Shown one piece after another: positions 1 to 7,444 of a stretch of DNA of 10,520 bases. Numbering within the stretch: the stretch's first letter is position 1; every line of letters begins with the position of its first letter. The stretch spans positions 1 to 10,520 of the forward strand of contig WFNC01000325.1 of assembly GCA_015488785.1 (NCBI GenBank), in the 5' to 3' direction. The stretch comes from Flavobacteriales bacterium. GTDB lineage: Bacteria; Bacteroidota; Bacteroidia; Flavobacteriales_D; Parvicellaceae. The notes beneath the pieces were generated by a model. The model saw only the letters and a list, made by a program, of their open reading frames with translations, was not told the DNA's origin and searched no databases. The position numbers and the translations under genes are program-made.

Positions 1-13
1 ATCCCTAACGCAA
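1..13 (-). repeat. Edge-truncated copy of dispersed intergenic element
   Basis: The first 13 bases are the exact reverse complement of TTGCGTTAGGGAT at 8934-8946, the opening of the structured element at 8936-9009. The match stops at base 14, which is where the element should begin when read on the - strand, and the rest would lie to the left of the window. A 13-base match by chance in 10 kb is unlikely but possible. Unlike the right copy, the bases before it on the - strand do not form a TAnnTTTG box, so this copy shows no promoter of its own. Confidence 0.55.
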
Positions 14-58
14 TCTTCGACATTAAAAAGAATACCTCTACAGATTGTAACACCAAAA

Positions 59-242
59 TTAAAGTCTTGAATCTTCTCGTCTCATGTTTTTCATTCAGAG
101 TCTTAAAGCGTAGCGGTCTTAAAGTCTTGAATCTTCCAGTCTCATATTTTTCATTCAGAGTCTTAAAGCGTAGCGGTCTTAAAGTCTTGAATCTTCCAGT
201 CTCATAATCTTAAAGCAAAGCGGTCTTATAGTCTTGAATCTA
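59..242. repeat. Degenerate 60-bp tandem repeat, about 3 units
   Basis: Units 61-120 and 121-180 are direct repeats of exactly 60 bp that differ at only three positions (in the CTCG/CCAG and ATG/ATA segments). A third unit (181-227) follows unit 2 for 26 bases, then lacks about 13 bases (the TTTTTCATTCAG segment) and resumes at TCTTAAAGC. A fourth copy stops after AGTCTTGAATCT. Each full unit contains TCTTAAAG twice, flanking GCGTAGCGG. All frames are broken by stops, so it is not coding. It sits upstream of the guaA promoter. The related word CTTAAAGTCT also precedes the structured element at 8936, so these AAGTCT-type tracts may be a habit of this genome's intergenic DNA. Confidence 0.9.
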
Positions 243-293
243 ATTTAGAATAACAAAAATGAATAAAAACAAAAACTTGTTAATAAAGAGAAA

Positions 294-322
294 TTACTTT
301 TAAGTATAAAATCGTATCTTTG
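294..322 (+). promoter_or_regulatory. Bacteroidota-type promoter of guaA
   Basis: TATCTTTG at 315-322 fits the Bacteroidota -7 consensus TAnnTTTG exactly. The -33 box is weaker: TTA at 294-296, 18 bases upstream, instead of TTG. With usual spacing, transcription would start near 326, only about three bases before the guaA ATG at 329, so the message would be almost leaderless. The box and its surroundings (AATCGTAnCTTTGC) are nearly identical to those of the promoter at 7343-7373. Confidence 0.7.
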
Positions 323-328
323 CCAGCT

Positions 329-1861
329 ATGGAAGAAATGGTTTTGATTTTAGATTTTGGTTCACAATACACACAACTTATTGCGAGAAGAATAAGAGAG
401 TTAAACGTATATTGCGAAATACATCCTTACAACAAAATACCAGAACTAACAGCAAACATAAAAGCTGTTATTTTATCTGGAAGTCCTTTTAGTGTAAGAG
501 ATGAAAATGCTCCTCAGCCAGATTTATCAAACATAAAAGGGAAATTACCTTTACTTGGAGTTTGTTTTGGAGCTCAGTATTTAGCAAAAGAATACGGAGG
601 AGTCGTAGAAGCTTCCAAGAGTAGAGAATATGGTAGAGCTAATTTATCATTTGTAAATACCGATTTTATATTAACCAAAGGAGTATCCAATCATTCACAA
701 GTTTGGATGAGTCATGGAGATTCTATAACCAAAATTCCAGAAAACTACGAAGTTATATGTAGTACTGATGACGTAGAAGTTGCAGGTTTCCACATCAAAG
801 GAGAAGAAACCTATGGGATTCAATTTCATCCAGAAGTTTTTCACAGTACTGACGGAGGAATATTATTAAAAAACTTTATAGTAGATATTACTCAACTTTC
901 TCAAAGTTGGACTCCCGATTCATTTGTAGATTTAACAGTTCAAGAACTAAAAGATAAGTTAGGAAACGATAAAGTCGTTTTAGGTCTTTCTGGAGGAGTA
1001 GATTCTTCCGTTTCTGCAATGTTGCTACACAAAGCAATAGGAAAAAACCTATACTGTATTTTTGTAGATAATGGTTTGCTTCGTAAAAACGAATTTGAAG
1101 AAGTATTAGAAAACTATAAAGGAATGGGATTAAATGTAAAAGGAGTGAATGCAAAAGAAGCCTTTTATAAAGAATTAAAAGACCTTAAAGATCCCGAATT
1201 AAAAAGAAAAGCAATCGGAAAAGTTTTTATTGACACTTTCGATAGAGAAGCACATTTAATTGAAGATGTAAAATGGTTGGCGCAAGGAACAATCTATCCA
1301 GACGTAATAGAATCTATTTCGGCGACAGGAGGACCTTCTGCCACAATCAAATCGCATCACAATGTAGGCGGTTTACCCGATTTTATGAAACTGAAAATAG
1401 TAGAACCTTTGCGTTCATTATTTAAAGACGAAGTTAGACGAGTAGGTAAATCAATGGAGATGTCAAAAGAACTATTAGGTCGTCATCCTTTTCCTGGTCC
1501 AGGACTTGGGATTCGTATTCTTGGAGACGTTACAGCAGAAAAGGTACGCATTTTGCAAGAAGTCGATTACATCTTTATTAATGGATTAAAAGAAGAAGGA
1601 TTATACGATGAAGTTTGGCAGGCAGGAAGTATTTTATTACCGGTACAATCTGTTGGGGTTATGGGAGACGAAAGAACCTATGAAAACGCAGTAGCACTTA
1701 GAGCGGTTACTTCTACCGATGGAATGACAGCAGATTGGAGTCATTTACCTTACGAATTTTTAGCAAAAGTATCGAATGAGATTATTAATAAAGTAAAAGG
1801 AATTAATAGAGTAACCTATGATATTAGTTCAAAACCACCAGCAACAATTGAGTGGGAATAG
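329..1861 (+). CDS. guaA: GMP synthase (glutamine-hydrolysing)
   Basis: Makes GMP from XMP, ATP and glutamine, the last step of guanine nucleotide synthesis in the cytoplasm. The 510-residue product has the normal family length and order: a class I glutamine amidotransferase domain (about residues 5-195) with catalytic Cys79 in GVCFGAQ and His167/Glu169 in QFHPEV; an ATP pyrophosphatase domain with the PP-loop SGGVDS at 221-226; and the C-terminal dimerisation domain with GRHPFPGPGLGIRILG and the ending KPPATIEWE. I chose ATG 329 because it leaves four residues before VLILDFGSQYTQ, as in relatives I recall; ATG 338 is a possible alternative. The longer reading from TTG 320 begins inside the -7 box and is rejected. 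It leads a likely three-gene operon and is intact. Confidence 0.97.
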   Translation: MEEMVLILDFGSQYTQLIARRIRELNVYCEIHPYNKIPELTANIKAVILSGSPFSVRDENAPQPDLSNIKGKLPLLGVCFGAQYLAKEYGGVVEASKSREYGRANLSFVNTDFILTKGVSNHSQVWMSHGDSITKIPENYEVICSTDDVEVAGFHIKGEETYGIQFHPEVFHSTDGGILLKNFIVDITQLSQSWTPDSFVDLTVQELKDKLGNDKVVLGLSGGVDSSVSAMLLHKAIGKNLYCIFVDNGLLRKNEFEEVLENYKGMGLNVKGVNAKEAFYKELKDLKDPELKRKAIGKVFIDTFDREAHLIEDVKWLAQGTIYPDVIESISATGGPSATIKSHHNVGGLPDFMKLKIVEPLRSLFKDEVRRVGKSMEMSKELLGRHPFPGPGLGIRILGDVTAEKVRILQEVDYIFINGLKEEGLYDEVWQAGSILLPVQSVGVMGDERTYENAVALRAVTSTDGMTADWSHLPYEFLAKVSNEIINKVKGINRVTYDISSKPPATIEWE

Positions 1862-1901
1862 AATTTATTTTTTAAAACAAAGTACTGAATACAATAATAT
1901 A

Positions 1902-3839
1902 ATGAAACAAATACTAATAATTTTCCTGCTGACATTGAGTACCTCTTTATTGGCTCAAATTGGTGAAGTTCCAGTTGTCAATCACAATGGTGTAGAATGT
2001 TACGAACATACAGTAAAGAAAAAACAAACTGCTTACGGAATTAGCAGAATGTATAAAGTAGATATCAATAAACTGTTTGAAATTAACCCATCTGCGGAGC
2101 AAGGGCTAAATATTGGTAGTAAAATCTATTTGCCGACAGGAAATGAAATTAAAAAAGTAGAAGATAAAGTTAGTTCAACTGCTCAAACGCAAACAGCAGA
2201 ATCAATTCAACAAGAAGGAGCTAGTTCTACCGAAATAATTCACACAGTAAAAGAAGGGGAGACACTTTGGTCAATTGCGAGAAAGTATGGTGTTAAAGCT
2301 CCAGATGTTTTAGATGCTAATCTTGAAAAAGGGAATAACCTAAGTATTGGAGATAAAATAAAAATACCGATTTCCAATGCGGTTAAAAAAGACGAAACAA
2401 CACCAATCGCAAGTGTTCCTACTAATCCTTTAGAAAATCCTGGCGATAGTATAATTTTACACAAAGTACAAGCAGGTGAAACAATGTATGGTATTTCATC
2501 AAAGTACGGAGTGAGTCAGCAAGCTATATTGTCGGCAAATGATAATTTAACTGATGGGCTAAAAAAAGGAATAAAAATTAGAATTCCACTAAAAAGGAAA
2601 GTCGTTTTAGCTCCAGAAACAATCAATTTATCGGTTACTAAAAACGTTGATTCACTAACAGAACAGATTAGTGCTATTGCTATTTTAGATACGACATCTA
2701 CAAGAATAAAAGAGGTTTATGATGTTGCAATTCTACTACCTTTCTACTTAGAAGAAAATAAAAGGAGAAAAGAAAAATGTCCTCCTTTTGGAGAATGTTT
2801 AACCTATTCAAAGACTTTTAGAGCGCTTAATTTTCATCATGGGATTATGATGGCAATTGATTCGTTGCAAAATGCAGGAATGAATTTAAATGTTCATGTT
2901 TATGATACTGAGAATAACGAAGAGGTAATAAATAAAATTCTTAGTAAACCAGAATTAAAAAAAATGGATTTAATTTTAGGACCTATTTATGTAAAGGAAA
3001 TAAAGTTGGTTTCTAAATTTGCGAAAGCCAATAAAATTCAAATGATTTGTCCAGTGCCTGTTTCTAATAAAGCTTTATATCAAAATCCTTATGTATCTAA
3101 ATTAACCGCTTCTAAATATACGCAAGTCGAATATTTAGCAAAGTATTTAGCAAAAACACACAATGCTGAAAATGTAATTTTAGTAAGAAATAAATACAAC
3201 AAGTCAGACGAGGTATTGTTCAAATTGTTTAAAAGAACATTTGCCCAAGAATTGTTAGCTTATCCAAATCGTAAAATTGATTCAGCAAGAATAGCCGCTA
3301 GTGTTGGAACTTCCTCTAAATTAGTGTACGTTCAAAATCAAATGGTTGCTGAGCGTAAAAATATAATAGTAGATTTATCAACCGATTTAGGGCACGTTAG
3401 TAACCTGTTTACAAAATTAGCAAGTACAATGAATGCCAATCCATACAGTCGTTACGAAGTAGAATTATTTGGAATGGAAGCTTGGAAAAACTTTGAAACA
3501 ATAGATGAGAAGTATAAAAATCGTTTTCATTTGAATATAATAACACCTGGGCATGTTGATTTCAAAACAGAAGAATCAATTGAATTTATATCAAAATATA
3601 GAACCAGATATGGAACCGATCCTGACAGGTTTGCTTTTATTGGATTTGATGCTGCATTTACCAATTTAAAGGGACTTTTCCTTTACGGAAGTGAGTTTGC
3701 AAAGCATTATGATTTATTATTGACGAAAGGAAACTTTACAACAAGCAACTACAAAGCTTCAGAAATCGGAAGTGGATACGAAAATAAGAATGTGAAAATA
3801 ATACATTACGATAACTACGAATTAAAAAAGATTAATTAA
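1902..3839 (+). CDS. Secreted triple-LysM protein with periplasmic-binding-like domain
   Basis: A 645-residue exported protein. ATG 1902 opens a clear signal peptide (MKQILIIFLL...SLLAQ, likely cleaved near residue 18-19); the upstream frame overlapping guaA would hide it. Three LysM repeats, which bind peptidoglycan glycan chains, lie at about 34-78 (degenerate: HTVKKKQTAYGIS), 113-157 (VKEGETLWSIARKYGV) and 186-230 (VQAGETMYGISSKYGV). After a linker, residues about 273-645 start with YDVAILLPFYLEEN and continue with MDLILGPIYVKEIK and a YGTDPDRFAFIGFDA segment, resembling the type I periplasmic-binding fold of amino-acid ABC substrate-binding proteins. With no permease genes nearby, an envelope role such as cell-wall enzyme control is more likely than transport, but this is inference. 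It starts 40 bp after guaA and ends 32 bp before gcvT. Confidence 0.88.
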   Translation: MKQILIIFLLTLSTSLLAQIGEVPVVNHNGVECYEHTVKKKQTAYGISRMYKVDINKLFEINPSAEQGLNIGSKIYLPTGNEIKKVEDKVSSTAQTQTAESIQQEGASSTEIIHTVKEGETLWSIARKYGVKAPDVLDANLEKGNNLSIGDKIKIPISNAVKKDETTPIASVPTNPLENPGDSIILHKVQAGETMYGISSKYGVSQQAILSANDNLTDGLKKGIKIRIPLKRKVVLAPETINLSVTKNVDSLTEQISAIAILDTTSTRIKEVYDVAILLPFYLEENKRRKEKCPPFGECLTYSKTFRALNFHHGIMMAIDSLQNAGMNLNVHVYDTENNEEVINKILSKPELKKMDLILGPIYVKEIKLVSKFAKANKIQMICPVPVSNKALYQNPYVSKLTASKYTQVEYLAKYLAKTHNAENVILVRNKYNKSDEVLFKLFKRTFAQELLAYPNRKIDSARIAASVGTSSKLVYVQNQMVAERKNIIVDLSTDLGHVSNLFTKLASTMNANPYSRYEVELFGMEAWKNFETIDEKYKNRFHLNIITPGHVDFKTEESIEFISKYRTRYGTDPDRFAFIGFDAAFTNLKGLFLYGSEFAKHYDLLLTKGNFTTSNYKASEIGSGYENKNVKIIHYDNYELKKIN

Positions 3840-3871
3840 TAACAAAGTTGAATTTAAAAATAAAAAAACAA

Positions 3872-4948
3872 ATGAAAGCTACAGCACTTACACACAAACA
3901 CATCGAATTGGGAGCTAAAATAGTACCATTTGCAGGCTACGATATGCCTGTTCAATATGAAGGAGTAAACATAGAACACGAAGTTGTAAGAACAGGAGTA
4001 GGTGTTTTTGATGTTTCCCACATGGGAGAGTTTTTACTAAAGGGAGAAAATGCTTTAGCATTAATTCAAAAAGTAACAACCAATGATGCTTCTAAATTGT
4101 ATGATGGCAGAGCGCAATATACTTGTATGCCAAACAATGACGGAGGAATTGTAGATGATTTATTGGTTTATAGAATCTCTGAGTTAGAATATTTGTTGGT
4201 TGTAAATGCTTCTAATATCAAAAAAGATTGGGATTGGATTTCTTCTCACAATACTTTTGGAGTAGAAATGATTGACATAAGTGATTCGATGTCTTTATTG
4301 GCTGTTCAAGGACCAAAAGCAACCGAAACATTACAAAAATTAACAGATGTAAATCTTTCGGAAGTAAAATATTATCACTTTACAAAAGGCGTATTTGCAG
4401 GAGTTGATAATGTGATATTATCGGCAACAGGATACACAGGTTCTGGAGGTTTTGAATTGTATGTTCCAAATGAAGTAGCAGAAAAAGTATGGGATGCCGT
4501 TTTTGAAGCAGGAGCAGAATTTAACATTAAACCGATTGGTTTAGCAGCGAGAGACACCTTACGATTAGAAATGGGATTCTGTTTATATGGAAATGACATC
4601 AACGATACAACATCTCCTTTGGAAGCTGGATTAGGTTGGATTACAAAATTCACGAAAGATTTTGTAAATTCTGAAAACTTGAAAGCACAAAAAGAAGCTG
4701 GTGTAAAAAGAAAATTAGTTGGATTCGAATTGTTAGAAAGAGGAATACCAAGACACGATTACATTATTGTAGATAAAGATGATAAAGAAATTGGAATCGT
4801 AACTTCGGGAACAATGGCTCCAAGTCTAAAAAAACCAATAGGTATGGGATATGTACTAAAAGAGTTCGCTACCGAAGGAAGTGAAATTTTTATAAAAGTT
4901 AGAAAGAAAAATATACCAGCAAAAGTGGTTAAGTTTCCTTTTAAATAA
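3872..4948 (+). CDS. gcvT: Glycine cleavage system T protein (aminomethyltransferase)
   Basis: The T protein takes the aminomethyl group from lipoylated H protein and, with tetrahydrofolate, releases ammonia and 5,10-methylene-THF. The 358-residue product is full length: a folate-binding GCV_T domain (about 7-260) with FDVSHMGEF, the IVDDLLVY segment (Asp95/Asp96, site of the conserved catalytic aspartate), ATGYTGSGGFE and GLAARDTLRLEMGFCLYG, followed by the C-terminal barrel (about 280-355) with VTSGTMAPSLKKPIGMGYV. ATG 3872 gives the usual start MKATALTHKHIELGAKIVPFAGYDMPVQYE split as MKATALTH then AGYDMPVQYE; the upstream TTG at 3848 adds eight lysine-rich residues without support. No gcvH or gcvP is in the window, so the system is dispersed. 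Last gene before the terminator at 5064. Confidence 0.97.
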   Translation: MKATALTHKHIELGAKIVPFAGYDMPVQYEGVNIEHEVVRTGVGVFDVSHMGEFLLKGENALALIQKVTTNDASKLYDGRAQYTCMPNNDGGIVDDLLVYRISELEYLLVVNASNIKKDWDWISSHNTFGVEMIDISDSMSLLAVQGPKATETLQKLTDVNLSEVKYYHFTKGVFAGVDNVILSATGYTGSGGFELYVPNEVAEKVWDAVFEAGAEFNIKPIGLAARDTLRLEMGFCLYGNDINDTTSPLEAGLGWITKFTKDFVNSENLKAQKEAGVKRKLVGFELLERGIPRHDYIIVDKDDKEIGIVTSGTMAPSLKKPIGMGYVLKEFATEGSEIFIKVRKKNIPAKVVKFPFK

Positions 4949-5004
4949 TATAAGTAGTGCTTGCTGATTATGAATTAACAATGAATAATTAAAAGTATAA
5001 ATAG

Positions 5005-5053
5005 GAATTCAATTCATTTTTTATAAGATGATGATAACTTATGACTTGAATTC
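5005..5053. repeat. Nested inverted repeat downstream of gcvT
   Basis: GAATTCAA (5005-5012) is perfectly inverted as TTGAATTC (5046-5053), and inside it ATAAG (5023-5027) is inverted as CTTAT (5038-5042) around a 10-base loop. Both arms are interrupted by unpaired bases, so the hairpin is long but weak. It lies just before the terminator at 5064, in the 3' end of the presumed guaA-gcvT message, where it might protect the RNA end or be decayed repeat DNA. The rest of 4949-5004 is AT-rich with no feature I can name. Confidence 0.45.
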
Positions 5054-5063
5054 AGCTGAGATA

Positions 5064-5096
5064 AAAAAAGAGTTGTAATATTTGCAACTCTTTTTT
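5064..5096 (+). terminator. Intrinsic terminator after gcvT
   Basis: A perfect 12-bp stem, AAAAAAGAGTTG (5064-5075) with CAACTCTTTTTT (5085-5096), closes a 9-base loop. The 3' arm ends in six T. The stem has few GC pairs but is typical of AT-rich flavobacteria, and because it begins with an A tract it could also stop transcription on the - strand. It separates the guaA-gcvT group from the phosphatase gene. Confidence 0.85.
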
Positions 5097-5132
5097 ATTA
5101 CATAGTAAAGATTTTAATGAGACTAAATCGTG

Positions 5133-5162
5133 TTCATAAATTAAAAGAAATACATTATTTTG
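5133..5162 (+). promoter_or_regulatory. Possible weak promoter of the phosphatase gene
   Basis: TTATTTTG at 5155-5162 matches the TAnnTTTG box at seven of eight effective positions, and TTC at 5133-5135 lies 19 bases upstream in place of TTG. Each box has one mismatch. It is downstream of a terminator and would give a leader of about 28 bases before the TTG start at 5194, so some promoter is needed here, but this assignment is tentative. Confidence 0.4.
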
Positions 5163-5193
5163 AATGTTTGACATTGGATAGAAAATTAAAAAA

Positions 5194-7251
5194 TTGACAA
5201 AAAACAAACTAAAATACCTTTATTTACTATTCTATCTATTGATATTTAGTTCGATTTGTTCTGCGCAAAATTTAAATACTTTCGACTCTATAAAAGCGAG
5301 CCAATTAAAGCAACGTATTTTAGTTCATAACGCTAATGATAGTATTGCGGTAGAAGCGAGTTTTGAATTAGTTAATTTATATTATCAAATCAATTTAGAT
5401 TCGGCTATTTTTTATAGCAAGAAAGCTTTATTGATTTCAAAAAAAGAAAGAAACGATTCTAAAATTATAGAGGCTTATAAATGGTTGTCTTACTTGTATT
5501 CTGTTCAGGGAAAAGAGAGTAAGGCATTGGAGTTTATTCTTTTAGAACTGGAGAAACAAAAAGAAACAAAAGATACCGTTGCAATATTGAGTGCGCTCAA
5601 CGCTTTAGGTAGTTTCTATGTGACTCAAGAAGAATATGAATTAGCTTTGAAAAGTTTTGACGAAGCGATAGTTCTTTCAAAAACAAATAGGGTAGTAAAC
5701 AAAGAAATAATTTTCAATTTATATAATAATAGAGCTGTAGTAAAAACAACATTGCAAGATACGGAGGGTGCTCTTTCCGATTTTTTAACAGCTCTGAAAT
5801 TTTTTAAAAAACAAGAAGGTAAAGGAAATGCCTCTTCGGTTTATTTAAATCTATATGCAACGTATAGTACTTTAAAGAATAATAAAAAAGCAAATGAATA
5901 TTTAGATAAAACACTAAAGAGCTTAGATTCTACAAGTGAGAATTATAGTAAAGTTTTATGTTCTTTAGCTCAAAAAGTTGAAGATAATAATTTGACTAGA
6001 GCGATTGAATTAACTCAAAAGGCTTACAAAAGCGCAGAACAAAAGAATAGGCTTGAAGACATTAAGACAGCTTCATTATACTTATATAAATTTTATAAGA
6101 AGAGTAAGGAAACAGAAGCTTCTTTAAGGTTTTACGAAATAAGCGTAAAAGCTAAAGATAGTTTGGTTTCGCTAAAAAATGAAAAAAGAATAATTAAACA
6201 AATAGAAAAAAACAGGTACGAAAAACAAAAACTATTAAGTGATGCTGAAAATAAATTAGTATTAACAAAAGAAAAAGAAGCGAAAGAACGGCAAAAAATA
6301 ATTTCTTACAGTGTTGGAATAGGCTTAGTTTTAGTTGTTATTTTCCTACTCTTTATTTACCAAAAGTTGCAGGTGACTAAAAAACAAAATGCGATTATAG
6401 CACTTCAAAAACAAGAAGTAGAAAAACAGAAAGAAACAATAGAAGAAACGCATAAAGAAATTAGAGATAGTATTAATTATGCTGAGCGTTTACAAAGTGC
6501 AATTTTGCCACCTCAAAAAGCAATAAAAGATTCTTTTTCAAATAGTTTTGTGCTGTTTAACCCTAAAGACGTTGTCAGTGGAGATTTTTATTGGTTCGAA
6601 AAGAGAAAAGGAATCAAATATTTAGCTGTAGCTGATTGTACAGGACACGGTGTTCCTGGAGCATTGGTTAGTGTTGTTTGTTCGGGTGCTTTAAACCAAT
6701 CGGTGAAAGAGTTTTTACTTAAAGAACCAAGCGAAATACTAAATAAAACACGAGAGATTATAGTCGGAACTTTTGCCAAAAGTGATGAAGATATAAAAGA
6801 TGGAATGGATATCGCTCTTTGTAAATTTGAAAATGATAAACTCATTTTTTCAGGGGCAAATAACCCACTTTGGATTGTTAGACAATTGAAAGAATTAACC
6901 GAAGTACAACAAAACGATAGAAGAACAGTTGTCTTAAATGATTTGGCACTAATAGAAATACCAGCCAACAGACAACCTGTAGGTCTAAGTTTAGAAATGA
7001 AACTTTTTGAACAAAAAAAAATAGATTTGATAAAAGGAGATAAAATATATTTATTTACCGATGGTTATGCCGATCAATTTGGAGGAGCAAAAGGGAAAAA
7101 GTTAAAATCAAAAGCACTTAAAGAAATATTGATTTCTATTTCTAATCAATCAATGAGCGAGCAAGAAGTCTATTTATCAAAGTTTTTCAAAAACTGGATA
7201 GGAGGAGAAGAACAAATAGATGATGTTTGTATGATTGGAGTGGAGGTTTAG
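5194..7251 (+). CDS. TPR-membrane-SpoIIE (PP2C-type) phosphatase
   Basis: A 685-residue signalling protein expected to remove phosphate from serine/threonine residues of an unknown partner. Order: signal peptide (1-24, ending SSICSA); helical TPR-like repeats (about 45-330); coiled coil (about 335-368); one membrane span (about 371-392); a second coiled coil (393-430); and a cytoplasmic SpoIIE domain (about 445-685). The metal-binding acids are kept: Asp464 in SGDFYWF, Asp481 in ADCTGHGVPGA, Asp623 in FTDGYADQ, and Asp676/677 near the end. The layout suggests extracytoplasmic TPRs sensing a partner and driving the inner phosphatase. The start is TTG 5194: an in-frame stop lies at 5179, no ATG occurs in the first half, and the signal peptide begins exactly there. 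Neighbours give no hint of substrate; no anti-sigma factor or antagonist gene is adjacent. Confidence 0.9.
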   Translation: MTKNKLKYLYLLFYLLIFSSICSAQNLNTFDSIKASQLKQRILVHNANDSIAVEASFELVNLYYQINLDSAIFYSKKALLISKKERNDSKIIEAYKWLSYLYSVQGKESKALEFILLELEKQKETKDTVAILSALNALGSFYVTQEEYELALKSFDEAIVLSKTNRVVNKEIIFNLYNNRAVVKTTLQDTEGALSDFLTALKFFKKQEGKGNASSVYLNLYATYSTLKNNKKANEYLDKTLKSLDSTSENYSKVLCSLAQKVEDNNLTRAIELTQKAYKSAEQKNRLEDIKTASLYLYKFYKKSKETEASLRFYEISVKAKDSLVSLKNEKRIIKQIEKNRYEKQKLLSDAENKLVLTKEKEAKERQKIISYSVGIGLVLVVIFLLFIYQKLQVTKKQNAIIALQKQEVEKQKETIEETHKEIRDSINYAERLQSAILPPQKAIKDSFSNSFVLFNPKDVVSGDFYWFEKRKGIKYLAVADCTGHGVPGALVSVVCSGALNQSVKEFLLKEPSEILNKTREIIVGTFAKSDEDIKDGMDIALCKFENDKLIFSGANNPLWIVRQLKELTEVQQNDRRTVVLNDLALIEIPANRQPVGLSLEMKLFEQKKIDLIKGDKIYLFTDGYADQFGGAKGKKLKSKALKEILISISNQSMSEQEVYLSKFFKNWIGGEEQIDDVCMIGVEV

Positions 7252-7342
7252 AGCGCTCTGTTTCTCTAAAATAAAGTCACATAGATTAAGCTCGTGAGTT
7301 TTGATTTGAACAATTAACCCCAAAGAATAAAAGTTGTTTCTA

Positions 7343-7373
7343 TTGAGTTTGGTAAAGTAAAATCGTACCTTTG
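7343..7373 (+). promoter_or_regulatory. Strong Bacteroidota-type promoter before comB
   Basis: TTG (7343-7345), 20 bases, then TACCTTTG (7366-7373) fits the TTG/TAnnTTTG consensus with both boxes intact. Transcription should begin near 7377, giving comB a leader of about 68 bases. The stretch 7252-7342 between the phosphatase stop and this promoter shows no convincing terminator. Confidence 0.75.
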
Positions 7374-7377
7374 CGAA

Positions 7378-7437
7378 ATGCTAAATGAAATGTTTTTTTT
7401 TCTAAAGAGATTAACACGTTTGAAAAAGCAGAAATAA
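7378..7437 (+). CDS. Possible 19-codon leader peptide upstream of comB
   Basis: An ATG at 7378, at or one base after the predicted transcription start, opens a 19-codon frame beginning MLNEMFFFLKR, with three Phe codons from a run of T and a basic tail ending in KKQK. It stops with TAA at 7435-7437, seven bases before the comB ATG. If real it would be translated from a leaderless message and could couple to or modulate comB. It is equally possible that the ATG is chance in a plain 5' leader; nothing in the sequence proves translation. Confidence 0.25.
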   Translation: MLNEMFFFLKRLTRLKKQK

Positions 7438-7444
7438 GGAAACA

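Noticed and set aside
61..240. CRISPR-like array in the 60-bp repeats
   Set aside because: The whole 60-bp unit repeats; there are no unique spacers between short constant repeats, and no cas gene is nearby.
320..328. TTG at 320 as the guaA start
   Set aside because: It lies inside the -7 box TATCTTTG, so it would not be transcribed; ATG 329 fits the family N terminus.
1818..1901. Longer start of the LysM protein overlapping guaA
   Set aside because: The extra 28 residues come from the guaA 3' end in another frame and would bury the signal peptide that begins at ATG 1902.
3848..3871. TTG 3848 as the gcvT start
   Set aside because: It adds eight lysine-rich residues not expected in the family; ATG 3872 gives the usual N terminus.
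6588..6968. 126-codon open frame on the - strand
   Set aside because: It is a shadow within the SpoIIE domain of the phosphatase gene, with no recognisable protein features. The same holds for the - strand frames at 888-1154, 2240-2464, 4375-4653, 7314-7556, 8971-9198 and 9953-10147.
7250..7259. Perfect palindrome AGAGCGCTCT at the phosphatase stop codon
   Set aside because: It has no loop and no T tract, so it is not a terminator; a 10-base palindrome without a second copy is weak evidence for an operator.
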